A stretch of DNA of 64,000 bases from Setoptus koraiensis. Lineage: Eukaryota > Arthropoda. Where the stretch lies: NCBI GenBank assembly GCA_048013815.1, contig CM106586.1, positions 6,138,001 to 6,202,000 on the forward strand, read 5' to 3'. The translations under genes were made by a program, and so were the position numbers. Shown in pieces: positions 22,701-37,700 of the stretch; positions within the stretch are counted from its first letter, which is position 1, and each line of letters begins with the position of its first letter. The notes below the pieces were generated by a model. The model saw only the letters and a program-made list of their open reading frames with translations, ran no database searches and was not told the DNA's origin.

Positions 22701-25700
22701 TGCCTGACACACTCGATATTTGCCAGCCAGCGGTGCTGTTGTTGTTGTTGTTGTTGTTGTTGTTGTGCCAGCTGGTGCTAATACTTATATAGTGTGCTTA
22801 TTATTGGCGGGCGCCTCACTGTCGCCGGGCCACGCCAGCTTGAGCTGATAACTGCTCAACTGAGGAGCCTGCGTAATGGAGCTTGTTGTTATTTTATAAC
22901 AACGTATATTTACGTATAAATACATAAATATATAAATATATAAAGCGCGGCGCCAAGGTGAGCTCTGGCGCTTCCGAAGATGATAAATAAATAAATAAAT
23001 AACTAGATCGATAGATAAACAAACAATGTCTCACAGTTGCACCGACTGCACGAGATCCCGCGATATCGCAGCCATTTTGCCAAGAAACACACACACACAC
23101 ACGCAAACGGGTTTCCATCAATGGGGCCAGTGCATTGTGTCAACTTTGCATAGTTGCACTTTGCCAGTCAGCTGACAAAGTTGCCATGCCAGTGCATTAT
23201 GAGTGGAAATCAATAGAGAGATCTCTTTTTATCCGAGGGGCCGGCAAGCTGACATTTGGCCCTGGATACAGTGGGGGCACGAGTAGATGCAACCAGCAGC
23301 GCCCCAATCCAATTATTACAAAATGCTTTGTGTGTTGAAAAAAGAGAACCAACGCGTCCAATAGAACCGCTCTTGAGACGTTGCGTTTGGTTGGGGGCCC
23401 CGCGACGGCGCGCGTTTTTTGCTGGCTTCTTTTGGCTGCTCATACGCGTACACACAAGTGAATAAAAGAGAAAGTGAAAGAAATCTCGACATGAATCGAT
23501 GCCACGATCACGCCCCAATGCATTTGGGCTTGTCAAATGAGACGCGCCAGCAATAATTGCTGGTCTTCGCTGGCCTCACTAGGTGTGCGATTCCGACAGT
23601 GTGCGCACTACAGCTAGGGCGATTGTACAACCATTGTAGTCGCTACAAACAAACAACAACAGCGACAACAACAGCAGCAGCAGCAACAACAACAACAGTT
23701 ACGTAACGTACAGTTGACACAGTGTGTATGTGTTGCACGTTTAATAGCCAGCACGAGCACGCTGTTGATAGCGTTGGTCGGATAGTGGTAATCGGCATTA
23801 CGCAATAGAAGAGACTAGCTAATCGCTTATTATCCAGTTGCCACGTGCTATTTCCAGTGCACAGTGTGTTGTTTTAATAAAGTTCCGCTAGGCCTCGCTA
23901 GTTACAATTGCCGGTGAGCGAGGAAGAAGGGTTGCAAGTTGCAAGTTGCAAGGGCGAGCTAGGTGAGCCGCCAACTGCAACTAGCAAACTAGACGTGACT
24001 GTGTGTTTATATAATAATAAATTTGTCGCTGTTGTCGTCGCGACTCGCGACAAAATCAACTGCGACGACAGCAACTATTACGACAGTTGCAACAACGGTA
24101 GCGACAAAAATGAAACTTGCAAACTCGAGCAAGGGCACACCGTCAATTAACGGCGGCGCAAGCACACTTATTGACAACAATGGCAAGACAAACAGATAGT
24201 TTTAGCAGTCTCGTCGCAATTGAAACAGTGACAATCTTATTTTGGCAAACACTGGTCGACACTAAAGAACACTTATTTGATTGCCATGACAACATGATAC
24301 CTTGATATTGGCAGCGATACAACTCGATCTCTGGGCCATTCGTTAGTTGGACTGGTGATAATTTGCACGATTAGCTGATATTGCGCGCTACTCGACCTAT
24401 CAACTGGCTCAGCCTTGTTTCAAAATCGATATCATTGGCCTCTCGAAACACAACGGCCATTTCGTGGGCAACAAATGCAACTTCATCTTGTTGTTTCCAC
24501 ACTCACTGGCACTCATCGCAAGCCACCTACGACCACAAAATATCCCCATGGCCAATATTGGCATATGCGGATATTGGCTGGCGTCTGTGCGCTGGACGAG
24601 TCAGACGATGCAGACTAGAGATGCGCCCAATTTATCCGTCGGCCGTAACTCGCACTTGGTACCAATGCATTCACACATCAATCTGGATTCCATGTTCCGG
24701 AAGGTATCGCCAGAACGAGTGAAAGTCCGCCAAAGAACAACCGAAATTCGGACGCATATCCGAACCGCTGCATATCGCATATCGTTTAGTTGAATGTTTG
24801 CCTACATTTGCACCATGGCTTCGATGCTTTTTCTCTGGCCAGATTGCATGCACATCTATGGATAATCGCACATTTTCTCAGATATTCAAATCGCAAATGG
24901 ATAACTGGCTAATAATCGGATTATCGTATATGCTGGCCTAATAAACGAATGGCTGGCTCATTCAATTGGTCGGCCTTTACATCCATAATGGGCATCTAAC
25001 TCGCTTACAAGCTGTTAGCAAAAATATTGGCGCCAATGTGGTGCCACAATGCTGACTAAAATTTTGGAGCGAGCAAGCTCCATTGAAGGAATCGAGAGTA
25101 AATGATGGAGAAAATGGAAAATGGTTTGCAAGCACCAAGCAGCGACCCCACGAACCAATCAGACGGGTGAAATTTTATTTTAAGATAATTTATTCGTTCG
25201 TGATCGATGCCGCATGAGACACAAGGTTGGTTTAATTCAGCGGGTGGCTCTAAGAGACAATTCGAACAACGGTGGCACCCCCGTCGAGCTATCGACACAG
25301 GCCAATGGGGGAGCAGTACGCTGGCAGCAACTTGGAACGAGCTCAAAATGAAGTTTTATTGGCTCTATTGGAGCAAAGCGGAGAGTGAAGCGACTCGGCG
25401 AGAAAAAGGCCCAGCAAATGACCAGAAAGCACGCGAACCAATTAACCAATCAACAAAACAATTTAATCAGTCGAGTGAAAATTTATTTTAAGATAATTTA
25501 TTCGTTTGCGATCGATCTTGGCGCGATTAGACTTGCGCGAGCTTGATTCTCGGGGATCCAAGAATCGGTTCGGGGGAATTTTGGCGCCATTTTAAGAATA
25601 GCAGCCATTCCAAGAATCCCGAAAGCATCGCAAAGAATCACAGTCAGCATGAGGCCATTCGGTGAGATTGCACCAAGTTGCACTGCTCAAAAGTGAGCGA

Positions 25701-28700
25701 ATTAAAAGTGTGCCCCAAATTAATTTGTGAGTAGCTGGCATTGCTCACATAATCGGCTCGCTCACACCTAGCCAATTGTCGTGATTGGTTTTTGGTGGGG
25801 GCGCCGGCAACTTTGGAGGCGCCGCTGTCAAATTACTTAGTGAACCACTGAACAACTAATTGCCAGCCAATCTCGACTGCGACGACGCCATACTGCGCGC
25901 GACCTTTTATAATCACTTATCCGGCGGCAGCAGCAGTCAGCTCATCTGGGCCCAAATGAGCTCGCTGAGTCTCTGTCTATCGGGGGCCCAAACATGGCCA
26001 AATTTGTTGCTTAAACAAAGGGGGCGCGCACAGCTTGTTGTTGTTGTTTCATTAAGTTGTCCCATCAAAATTGGGCCAGCTTAGTCACGTTTGAGGAAGC
26101 GGGCGTTGGTGGCGAGTGGGGAGCCCGCAGTCATTTGGATGTGAAAGTTGCGTTGAGATGCGCATCGCAATCATTAACAAGTCGCTCTATCTAATTGTTG
26201 TCCCCCGCTAGCTGGCTGGCTGGCTAGCGAAGCGGCTCGCGTGCGATACCCGACAACTAATAGACGACGACAACAACAATTGGACCGGCCGACTTTTTGG
26301 CCGGCCGATGACGTGACAAATGCAACTGTTCATTTTGGCAACTTGCTGCCCGATGCCCGCTGCCCGCTGCGTTATGCGGAACAAGAGACGCGGGACTTCC
26401 TGTCATCTTTAATCCCGTAATACCCGTTATGTAGCCCGTTATGTGTGGCGGCTCGTTAAGAAACTGTCCGGACAGTGGTCGGCGTGACTCGGCCGTTGGC
26501 CGGTAGTCGCTGTTGTTGTTGCCGCTGCTGTTGTTGTTGTTGTAATGGGGTGCCAATCGTGCTATCAGCCAAACCATTTTTTAGCTGCTTTTATTCGGGC
26601 AAGGGGAGGGCAATCATTAACGATTATAACCGTTTTTGTTGCATTATGGTCACCGGAAACAGCGCCAATGCAACAGCGCAACCAAGGCATCTCATTAGCA
26701 GTGTGAGGGTGCGATATGACATTGGCACTGGTTGGCTCATTGTTTGTTGCCGGCTAACTATTTCCTGATTTTGTACACGGCTCAAACTGTCATGCCTCGC
26801 ATCGCATTGGCTCGTACGAGTCACATTGGCAAGCGACTCAATGATTGTGTATGTCGCCTATACACACAGGTGACAACATAAATTGTCATTACGCAATACA
26901 ACGCTCTCATTCCGATTGAACGCGATGAGTTCATTTGCAGCACGCGTTTGCCTTAAAAGATAGATCAGATCAGTTATTGCATGACGATGGCGCGGCTAGC
27001 AGGCATTGATGCTAACGAGCTTTGTATTTTATAATAAATGCCATTCGGCATTATATAAAATTTATTATAAAATTTATCTGACATTTGTGGCCGCGTCTAG
27101 CTTGCGTCTCTCACCGTTATCACTCACTGGCGCTGTAACTGATAAGTTATCAGTGATAACTTTTGTTTGTTATTACTGGCAGCGCCGACTGGCAGCACCG
27201 ACGGGCAGCATTGGCAAAAAGATTTGTGCTAATTGACTGCTAATCATGACTTATACTCTTCACACACCTGAGATTTGTTGTTCAACTTCAGTTGGTCGGT
27301 TTGTGGGTGCAAATACATGAGCCCAGCAGATAAAACATTGCGATAAAAGTTTATTTATCGCTCGATATCTGGCCCCTTTCACTCGGCCCATAGCTGACAA
27401 TTGAGAGCAAGGCTTGCAGCAAATGTGAGCTAGGCCGACACTTATTGCTGCATGTATATTGTGTTTTAGTATACATTATGGTGGCGTAGGTGTTGTTGAC
27501 AAGTGACATTTGAACATGCATTGAAGATGCATTATCACTCGTGCCGTGTTACGTATTGACAGGCTAAATAATGATCAGCTATTGATGTGACTTTATGTGC
27601 TGTTTATAGAGACTTTTGTTAGCTACTTGAGTGCACACAAAACAACAATTGTCATTACTCTTACCCGTACCGTTGTCTTGTCCGACAAGCGCATTCTAAC
27701 GAGCTTGTGAGGTGCAAAAAGGTGCAAATGGAAAAAGCCAACTGGAGACAAACAGATAACAGCAAGGCACTTTTGTCTGAATTGTGTAGCCAACGACATC
27801 TTCCAGATTGCGCCCAGATCTGGCGCTTAGATCTACAGCCATAGCACTAATCGAATCTAGCGGGCGCATTGGGCGCAATCCGGTTGGCCGTTGCTGATGC
27901 GAGAGGCCTTGTGATGCGAAAGGCTGTGCCGTTATTGCGATTGATAATAATAATAAATTACTTGTCGCGTGACAGAACCAAACCGGATCAGATGGACACA
28001 GGTCAAGTGAGTGACTTTTGCCTATTCTGCCATTTGACCATTTCGCCGTCGAGTTGCGACTCGCAACTCGCCGGCAACAGTCGATGGCAAGCGTCGATGA
28101 CAAGAGCGAGAGTCTCTCTTGGTGTCGGTCGCTGAGTTTGTGACAATCTTTTTGTGCTCGGGCCACCTTGACAGGTTTGTCTGACTAGATGGATGAGCAC
28201 TGTCCATTGAGCCACTGCTCAGTCAGTGACTGACCGTTACGGGCACCCATTTGGCCGCCAGCCCGCCAGCCAGACCAGATCAGCTGGTCATTAGTGATTA
28301 CACTTGTCTTAGTGTGTGTGTGTGTGTGTTATTATTATTGATGCAACTGTCAACTGTCAACTATCAGCTGTCAACTATCAGCTGTCAACTATCAGCTGTC
28401 AACTGTCAGCGCTGCTATGTTGTGTGTGTCACCTGGGCCCGGCGTTAACGGTGATTTCAACGGCGCAGACCATTTGCAGCAGCGCAGCCATTGTGTTGTT
28501 GTGGGTATAATAAGGCAAACACACTGTGTAACACTGTATAACACTGTATAAAGTGGCGGATACACTAATACTATTTACATCTACATGCACTACAAATATC
28601 GCAGCCACGAATATCGCAGCCACGAATATCACAGCTGACGGAGTGAGCGAGGGACAGAGAGGGGGTAACAGAGACAGTGAGCGGTGATTTGAGCGAGCTG

Positions 28701-31661
28701 CCAGATAAACCGACGATATTATCATGACGCAATTGACTTTTGTTGTTGTTTTTGTGCTTGGCGAGCGAGTAACTCAATATATCGGTTATCATGATCATTA
28801 GAATAATAATTATAAACAGTGCCTCTGTCAGAGCTAACTCTCGACTTGACAGTGCAGCCCAACAGTGCAGCTCGACAGTGCAGCTCGACAGTGCAGCTCG
28901 ACAGTGTAAGCTAGCAAATTAAAGAGTGCAAGCCAACGGTCTGACAGTTTACATTGCGCACTCACAACAGTCACAACAGTCACAACAAGGATAACGGCGT
29001 GCAATTGTCTGAAATGGTCCAGTGAGTGGCGTTTAGCATTTTGAGCAGCAGCCAGATAAAGAAAACAACACACACACGCACACATTTACATGAGAGGTGC
29101 ATATAAACAAGTGATTCAGTGAGACAAAAGTCAATCTTGTTGTTTCGCTGCCAGCCAGCCGTGGGCCCGTCACAACTGCGCGCTGCCAGCCTCATTTAGA
29201 TGGCTGCTTGGCGAGCTGGCTTGGCGAGCTAGCCTGGCGAGCGAGCGGCTCCAAATAGCGTCATTATTGTAATCGCGCACACGCACTGTAGAGATTTAAT
29301 GGTTCATGCTGTTTGCTCTGCTGCCTGTTTGGCCAATTACAACAGCTCGTGTGTCGCGGGCCCCACTTTTTCCACGCGACTCGCCCGCAGTCGGCCGGTG
29401 ACAGCGAGCAGCCAGCAGCCAGTTGTTTGGTTGTCCGGTTGTCACTGACAAAGCGAGCCAGTCCAAAGTAAACAATGTCACTAATCAGCTGACCTGGCAG
29501 CGGGCCGCCAGTTGAACGGCCAGTGCAATAACCCGTCACATTTGGAGGTACCGCCGCCTCGCACAGCGCCACGTTGCGTCTAATTGTCGGCCGCTATGTG
29601 CGCTGTTCAACAGTGACTGTCGCTGCCGTTGCTGGTGCAGTTGTCAAATGTCACGCAGCTCGCGCTCTTTTTCACTTGTCGTTGATGCATGCCATTTGTT
29701 AGTGTCATTAGCGCCACTGGCGCCCCTGTGACGTGCGCCCTCTCAATTGATTATCTCTATTATATTGTTGCATTGTGGCAGCCGTCGTTTCAATCAATTG
29801 AAATAAAGGCTTGCGCTGTTGTGATTGGGGCCCCAATCACAACAGCGGCCACAGTGCAACTGTGCACTGTGTGCACTGTGCGCCGTATTGCCCATTACTG
29901 AGCTGCGCCAAATGGGCATTTTATTGGGGCCCATTTTGGGAATGAGCCATGAATAACCGGATAATCGGCTGCACATTTGGCCACTTGTGCCGCTCACAAT
30001 TGTCAATGTACAACGTGTACAACGTGCAAGTTTTACACACACAACAACAGCCCTTAACTCAGGTAAGTAACCTGCAAATTTTCAGTGAAAACTTTTCACT
30101 GGACACTCACTGGTTTCAACTCGAATGAGCGGCCCTTTTCCATTTTTAAGCGACGCCATTTTGAATTTTCGCTTTATTTTACAGCCATTCGGCCAAAATA
30201 AACCAGCTCGGTATGATGCAAAATTATGCAATGCCCCGGGCTACGTACGCGCCGCACCAACAACGTGTCCGTTGGTGGCCGAGCCGAAGTGGCGGGCGCA
30301 CCGCTGGTGCAACACCAGCGTGGCTGGAACGATACGAAATGGGCCGACCGAGACATTGCGGCCACCCGACAACATTGGCCGGCCGCAACGGCGCCCGGCC
30401 GGCGGGCCCGCCGCTGATGAGCCGGCTGATGGGCCGGCCGGCTAACTGTCTTGCAAGACCATTAGTGTGCCTATTAAGCGTTATATATTATGCGATGCCT
30501 AGCAGTCTCGTTAAAGATCATTACGTCATGCATGTGTGAGCACTGTAATAGCCGCGGCAAACTGTTGGCCGGCTGCGCGGGCAGCACGCGCAACACGCGC
30601 AACATTTCCCGTCGTGTTGCTGCGAGATATGCCGCCATGCTGCGGCGAGCTCGCCAGAGAGATGCAGCAGCTACGGCAAAGCGAGAGAGAGAGAGAGAGA
30701 GAGAGCGACTAATAAAGTGCAATAGACACACAGCAACGGAAGCGGGCCCCAGTTGCCGCCAGTTGCCGCCGGTTGCCGCCAGTTGCCGCCAGTCGGAGAT
30801 GCCGTTACGCAATTCATGGCGATATTGATACATGATAAGACAGGCAGCGCAGATTATTTATTATTTGCCGGTGCCGCCGGTTTGAGCTGGCGCCAGCAAA
30901 TAACACGAGTGGCGCTGTCGTAATAAGCGCGCACACACTCTGCCGCTGCCGCCGCCGTACAGAGAGATAAATTGTCGCTAATGAAATATCGACGGCTTTT
31001 GTCTCAGCGAGCACTATCGCGTCGGACATAATTAAGAAATAAACACAAACATGGCTGCTTGCGGCCAATAATCGCTGCCGGCCACCGCAATCGACGCGGC
31101 CCCAACTGGCGGGCTAATTCACTAATTCTGGCCGCTAATCTGGCAGCCGCAGTTGCCAGCGTGTTGCCGGCAACGCGGGGCCTCACGAGCAAAGCCAGCT
31201 TTTGGTTGCAGCTCGGCCCGCTTCTGGCGTGTTGTGGCGCGCTCTGGCTGGCCCGCCGGCAGACAAAAGGTGCGCTAGTGGGCCCCAAGTGCGCACCAGC
31301 CCCCAAAGCAGGCGAAAATCTTATCTCACAACCGCACACACACGCACACTCTCACAGATTACATAACTGACTATTAGCGGTTAGTGGGCCGCTGCTGCTG
31401 CTGGTTTTTGATTGCAGGTTCGCAAGATGGTCGCCGATGAAGCAACTAAACTGTCGGATCGACAACAACAACAACAACGCCAAACAACGGCCCAGTTAGA
31501 TGAGGCCCCGCTGCCAGATTGGCCAAGATATCCGACTGGCGAGATAGCGATCAAGTGCGAGCGTGCGGGCGCGCTCGATGCCAGCCAGCGGCAGCACATT
31601 TTATCGATTATCTGATTCGAGTCGCCAGCTTGCCAGCCTGGCGAGATCATCTCTCACCAGC

Positions 31662-31708
<47 letters not shown>

Positions 31709-34700
31709 GCGCGCGCGCGTTACATAATAGTTATTAAGATCGATTCCGTGGCAGCTTCGTTAGCTTCATTTAACTCGCCGGCAGGCGGCAGCGCGGCAAT
31801 TGTTGTGCTCAATTGTGTTGCTCGGTTGTTGGTGCCCGGTGGCTGCTCAGTCGTGTTGGCGCCGTCGGGACCCGGCCGGCAAACCTGGCCACTGGCCCGC
31901 TGGGCCGCCGGTCCGCAAACTCAACCGTTGGCGGCCCCAAACGCTGGCCCGAAAGCTGGCTCCTCATTTCAGCGCCAGATTTCAACGCCAGATTGCGCGC
32001 TTTGCAAACAGCGCCCGGCCCCCGGCCCCCCAAGAATTGGCCGCTCAATGAGCGCTCAACTCATTGAGATCCGCCAAACACAGCTAGCGGCACAAGACGC
32101 AAAATAAGACGAGTGATTGTATCTAGACTACATTACATAATGAAATTAAGCGAGCCGTCGCCGCCGCCGACGCCTATGTGAGCCGTGGGCTGTTGTTGCC
32201 GGATCATGCAGCTCGCTGGCATGCAACGTGGGGGCCCGCTTGAGGGAGCACACAATTGCTGTCAATTTGCGCCAGTCAAACACCAGACACCAATCTGTGC
32301 CACCAATCCGTGTTAAGACGAGAAAGAAGAAAGAGAGCGAATGTTGGCGCCAGATTGGCCCGCAATCGGGCGCCAACTTGTGCGGCCCGACACCCGGGCG
32401 TCCGCCCGGCCGACCCATTGTGCCAATTTGGCCCATTCCGGCCGGCCCGGCGCAATCCAACGGCGCAATGGGCACGCAATGGGCACGCAATGGGCACGCA
32501 ATGGGACGTTGTGTGGCGAAATTCTATGGAATTCATGGGCACAAATTGGAGAGAATTTCGCAGAAAAAGCAGCCACTTTTGAGGGGCCCCAAATTTCTCC
32601 GACCGACTGAAGGGGCCCGAGTCACAGCCTCACAAGTTGTGAGCCACAACAGCCACCGCTGAGACGCTTTCTGGCGCGAACCAGCCAGCCAGCAATAACA
32701 ATAATACTAATGGCTGTGCGGCTGGCCGCTTGCCACTGAAAAGTAATCTTGTTTGCCCATCTCGCCAGCGGAATCCCGGCAGCGGAATCTCGCCGGCGAA
32801 ATCTCGCAGCGGCGCCAGCAGCCAATCGGTCGTCTGTTTGTTCATGCCAATGATCATTGATTATGGTTGTTGTGGCGCCGCCGATCAGCCGCGAGCCGGC
32901 AATTGGGCCAGAGCGCGGGCTAATTTGGCCGGCTCGCGCGGTGATACCCGCCAGCGAACGCTGCCACCGGCTTACGCCGGCTCGCCCGGCCGGAGCCCCA
33001 ACTGCTTTTAAGTGGCGCCGGCGACAGTTGCGGAGTTTGTCGAAGGGCGACACTTGGCGAGTTTTTCCAGTTGCACGGGGGCCGGATTGGCCGGCCGACC
33101 GCTATCACCGGGCAGCTTATGCTGCTTACACGGATAGGCTTTTTAGCGCCATTAGCAGGCCGTTCGTCCAGTTTATCCGCCGACTGCCGACCGAGTTTAT
33201 CCATTTAGCTCGCCTGGCTGCCCGTCGATACGTCGTGCACGAGCGACTAGTGGCGCCCCTCAAGCGGCGCCCGTCAAACAACAAGCGGCCCGCGACAAAT
33301 TGAATTGGTGCCACTTGTCGGACGATTCTTCTGCGAATTGATTTGTGTCAGTGTGCGATTGTGCCCTGTCTATTTTGCCCATTGTCCGGTTGATTCGCTC
33401 ACAATTGCCCGATACAGATATGACATGAGACGGCCACATGCTCATAATCTGGGCCGGCGAGGGGCCGCTGAAAATCGCCCATTCTCGACACTGACCATTG
33501 CCAGCAACAATAAACCATTCATACATTTATTGTCCGTTGTCGAACACTGTGCAACGTTTGGCACAGTTTGGTTGCAAACCAAACAGCCACTTGCACAGTG
33601 AAAACAGTGCGTTCGGGGCCCGCTGTCCGGCCCCAAACAAATCCCGTCCTGTCACAGCATATGCTGTGACAGTGGGGGCCGCCTGTCGTCAAATGCCGAC
33701 AATCGGCAGCCAATAAATGTTGATGACGCGTCAATTTGGCAGCACCTGTCAGGCCATGGATTGACTTTTGACTGACATGCTCCGGCCGGCCCCAGTTGAT
33801 GACTATCAAAGTGCAAAGTGATTGTGTAAACTGTGCACTGCGCCTCGCTGACACATCGCACAGGCCACTCGAATCGACGCAAGCGCCCCCTTGTCGAGGC
33901 AAGATAATTCTTGTGCATTCATGCAATAAGAATGATCTTGCCCGTCGTCTTGTCGATCGTCGATCGGCAGCCTCTCAAAGTCTGGCGACTCGAAAGTCTC
34001 AAATCATTTTGGGGCGCCTGGGCCAGCCTGCCCAAAATGGGCCGGCGAGCCATTGTGAGGGGCACTTGAGCTGTTGTTTCGCAGACGCCAGCATTGCTGT
34101 CCGGCCGGCCTGTGCCAGGCGGGCCCCGACGCAAACGCTGGCCGACCAACGCAAACGCCGGCCGACCGACGCATTCGTGGCAGCAAGTGAAGCCGCCAAG
34201 ATTATGTGAGCTGATCCAGTGTTGACTTGGGGCCCACTCCGGCCAGTTGTTTATCTGGCAAGCAAAAAGCACTCATTATGGCGAGCGTTGTCGTGTGGGC
34301 CTAGGCTGCATCTTGGAGCAAGATTCTCGCTCTCAAGAGCAAGATTCTTGGAGCAAAATGTAGCTCGGAGCAAGATACTAGTGGCTTGGACAGGGCCCAG
34401 TCCGGCCACGCTCAAAGGCTGCCACTGGTCGGCCCGCTGCCGAATCAGCATACAAACCGAGCGCTATATGTGTCGGGCGCTTTAAAAGGCAATGGGGGCC
34501 CCCAACAGTCCAATCCGAACACTAACAATCGCCAGTGTTTGCCCGCCAAATGCCCGCTTTCAATTTGACCTGACCACACTCGTGCTCACTGACCTCTGGC
34601 GCACAGTGTACGTGCCGATGTTGTCGCAACAGCAAGAAATATACCGAGAACACATATATATATATATATATATATTATCAAAAGAGAAGAGAGAATGTCG

Positions 34701-37700
34701 CGCAAATTGTCACACAATAGTAGCCATTGTTCGCCACCAGGGGCCAGCCAGCAAAGCGAGAGGCTTATTAGAGGGAGCTCATATGAGCGCTCCAATAATA
34801 ATAATGCGTGCAATGGAAATCAGACATGGCGCCATTATTATTGTGGCCCCAATTTAAATTTGCTGCTTTTTAGCTCTTGGCTTCTTTGTCGCTTGTTCGC
34901 ACGCTTCTTCTGTGGCCTCTTGTGCGGCCTCTCGTGGCGCTTCCTTCGGAGCTTCTTTTGTAGCTTCTTTTGCAGCTTCTTTTACAGCGTCCATTGGCTC
35001 ACTGTACCATACAAACACACAAACACAAATTTTATCTCTCTCGTGGGTCTGCCGGCAATTTGGCTTGATGCGCAATTTCAGCTCAAGTGCAATAGTGTGG
35101 CGACACTGGCGAGCTTGCGAGGGGCCCCAATTGCATTGCAACAGTGTATTCGGTGCATGTAACATGGCCACCGGCAGCCAGCACACACACAGTTGTCAGT
35201 GCAAGCTGGTTGGGGCCCCGCAGGCTCGTAGTCGGGCACAGTGTGGGCCCAGCTGACCAGTTATGGGGCCTCTGTTTACAAACGCGGCCCAGCGAATCGC
35301 GACTGTGCGTGCCATTATTTCTGTGCACCATTCTGTGCAAATACTAATGAGCATGGCGCACACACACACAGTTCAATAGTTCACCTGAGCAATTTTCAAT
35401 CATCGGTTGGCCTAATTACTGCTGTAAGTTGACGCGCGAACTTGCATCACTTTTGCTTGTCTCCACAACTGCTGACCGAGTTGCAATTGCTGGCAATTTG
35501 CACCAATTTCGATCAATTTCAAATTATCGCCAGCGCGAAATTCAATGCGAAAATGGGCCTCGCATCTGTAGAATGGGCCCCATGGCACTGGGCACCGGCG
35601 ATCGTTGGACGGCTTGTTTCACGTGCAAGGCGAGCTATTTATCTGATGCATAACGGTTGTTACATGATGTGAGACATGACATGTGACGCAACACGACCTG
35701 TCATTGCGACGACATGTCATAGCGACATGTTTAAGTGTTTACTGCATATGGCACCAGTTGGCACAAGTTTACAAGTGGCAATTATTATTGGTTATACTTG
35801 ATATTGTTAGCGAGACAGGCAGGCAGCTATTAATTAATTTGGTGCCCGTGTGTCTCATTGACGGGCACATTGTGCACTGGCCAGCGGGCCACTAATAATG
35901 ATGATACGCCACCATATCGCCGCTGATAATAATGATAATAACAACAATAATAATGATACAATTCAACACAAGAGCATCGAAAAATGTCAGATAGACACAA
36001 CATGTGTAACATGTGTCAACAACTGTCCAAATTATTATTATTATTGTGCATTATTGTGCATGCAATTGTGTCAAAGTGACACTTGTGACACTGCCATCAT
36101 CATTAGAGCCACCTAGCGGACGGCGCTTTTTACGGCCACTCTGTGTATTGCTTGTTGCCGTTGGCGTGCCGGCCCGGCTGACACTCAAAATTGGGGCCGC
36201 TGGGCGATTTTGAGTGGCTCAGCTTAAGTGGTTGCGTGTTGTTTGTTCGTATGTGACGTGAAATATTTTCCTGTTTTTTTTTTCTTCTTTTTTCATAAAA
36301 ATTGAATGATATGAAAGTTGCGATATGACACTGTTATGATATTGCCAGCCACAAGGGTGGCATCACTACATCGTATTGAGTGTTGAACGTGCTGGCACTT
36401 CGACACTCAAATTCAAAGAAGCGTTACGATACAATTGGCACCAGCGGCCAGCCTGTTTTTGCGCGACAATATATCGCTCGGATGATAGATTGCGTCATTA
36501 TTGTGATGCTATCAGGGCGCATTACAGTGTATCAGCTGCAACAGCATCACCAACAACAACAGCAGCAACAACAGCAACGACAACAACAACAACAACTACA
36601 GCAGCAACAGCGACAGCGACAAGAAAAATGAACCAGTGGCAACAGAGACAACTTTTCGGGCGCCCTCCAATATTCTTTTTATCATTATTCTCTCTGTGCG
36701 ATCCGCTAAGCTAGTCAGCCGGCCAGCCAACGTGCGCGCTGATGATCAACAGAGGGGCCCCAGAGGAGGGCGCTGGCAAGTAGGTGGCGTTAGTCGGGCA
36801 TGCGATCATCTCGTGTATGCAAATGAGATGTTTTTGAAAAGTTTGCAAGCCATGTCGACATGTCATCTAGTCGGCGAGTATATGCGATGTCTGTATAAAG
36901 GCGATATATGTGAGTGTGTAAACTACTACTGTGTATGCAAACTATGATGCGACCAGCATCGGGCCTAAATGAACAGCGCCAATCATCGGCTTGCCGGCGA
37001 GACAAGTTTTAACAAGTAGACTAGCAATGGCGACAGTCATTACGATGTAGTTGCGATAGTATCACAGTGACACTTCACTTGGCCCCTCACCGAACGCAAT
37101 GAGGCTCCGATGCATCGCAGTGTGAACAAAACATATATATATGCTAACATTCTGCTGGATTCTGCTGGATTCTGTTGGATAAATGTTTCATCATTCGCAC
37201 GAGTGACTGGTCGCGACAACTTGGAAATATGCACACAAAATAATATATTGAATACTAGATATTTACAATTACAAGCACCAATACGGTTGAGTTGACCAGT
37301 GTCACAACTTGCGACACTGCACACTGTGTGCACAATGTTTGCAGCCGAGATTTTGTGTCCGATCGAGGCTGTTGTGTCAGTGGGGCCCCAAACAGACGGA
37401 CGGGTTACAATGTGGCCAGTTCATATATACACAGTTATACAAGTTGTATAAGTGTGTCATTAGACTCTAATGATTAGAGGCCCGGAATTGCCGTGAAAAG
37501 CTGCCAATTGGTGCAGCCAACATGATGATTGTCGCTAAGTGACTAACAAGTCGTAATGCAGTTTGCACTCAGTCTTGTCACACGACACCGACTGGTGGCA
37601 GTGATTAGCGCCACTGTTCATTAATGGTAAAACAATGTTTTTGGCCTCTGTGCAGCACACACTCTGCAGTAGGTCCGTATGTGCGTATGGGGCCCCAATA

